A stretch of 64,000 bases of DNA, from assembly GCA_037178625.1 (NCBI GenBank), contig CM074136.1:186001-250000 (forward strand), given 5' to 3'. The first letter of the stretch is position 1; each line of letters starts with the position of its first letter. Positions 63,901 through 64,000 of the stretch are shown here, one piece after another. The stretch is from Skeletonema tropicum (Eukaryota; Bacillariophyta; Thalassiosirophyceae; Thalassiosirales; Thalassiosiraceae). The notes under the pieces were generated by a model. That model made no database searches. It was not told the DNA's origin and saw only the letters and a list, made by a program, of their open reading frames with translations. Position numbers and translations under genes: made by a program.

Positions 63901-64000
63901 AAGCCCCAAACTTCACCCCAAGCACAACATCATCGGCAGTCGAGTAGCACGAACAGTACCCGGGGGGTACAGAAATTTTGGCTAGACTGAGTTCTGGGGG

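Noticed and set aside
1..64000. tRNA, rRNA, snRNA or hammerhead ribozyme genes
   Set aside because: No stretch with the conserved internal boxes or core motifs was noticed; weak genes could be missed by eye.

Overview
The window looks like nuclear DNA of a diatom, probably centric. The signs are short GT-AG introns of about 80 to 180 nt, a large family of ankyrin-repeat genes with the phrase LLIDAAPDSVRSV, extracellular proteins built of PS, SPT and WG-rich stretches, and many DNA transposons. No bacterial operon, rRNA, tRNA or CRISPR signal was seen. All identifications come from reading the sequence and from knowledge of families; no search was run.

Layout. 1-0.8 kb: the 5' part of an ankyrin gene (minus) and a scrap of another copy. 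1-2.6 kb: a GFA-like zinc-binding protein (plus) and an unrecognised two-exon gene (minus). 3.4-6.3 kb: a large protein kinase. 6.5-11.1 kb: a BTB-TLDc-BTB/SAM gene broken by a 2.6-kb inverted-repeat transposon and by a frameshift. 11.2-12.9 kb: the retromer subunit VPS26 in three exons. 13-17.4 kb: two short MITE-like elements and two decayed ankyrin genes. 17.8-19.7 kb: an unrecognised membrane-anchored protein. 20.8-24.3 kb: an intact ankyrin gene followed by two truncated tandem copies, each with the same 3' flank, one of which carries 31 copies of a hexanucleotide. 24.5-25.8 kb: a membrane-anchored SET-like protein.

25.9-34.4 kb holds two divergent multi-exon genes for secreted, probably cell-wall, proteins. 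Their 3' two thirds form an inverted duplication with arms of about 2.8 kb, introns included. 34.9-36.4 kb and 44.7-46.2 kb hold two copies of one 1.49-kb transposon family, each with a clean 4-bp target duplication. Between them lie an intact ankyrin gene, the intact paralogue of the broken BTB gene (a SAM domain sits inside its second BTB domain), and a 1382-residue protein. The C-terminal part of that protein resembles the class II (edema factor/CyaA type) adenylyl cyclase fold and keeps most catalytic positions. 46.7-51.4 kb is a P-element-like transposase in two overlapping frames. 51.4-62.7 kb is a nearly perfect direct duplication of about 5.5 kb; each copy holds an ankyrin gene and an array of five hairpins whose stems carry compensatory changes. 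The window ends in another decayed ankyrin gene.

The main theme is rapid duplication and decay. Ankyrin genes are present intact, truncated, frameshifted and with nonsense codons. The BTB family has one live and one dead copy, and the wall-protein genes were copied as an inverted repeat. Several DNA transposons that leave 4-bp target duplications share the region with single-copy housekeeping genes.
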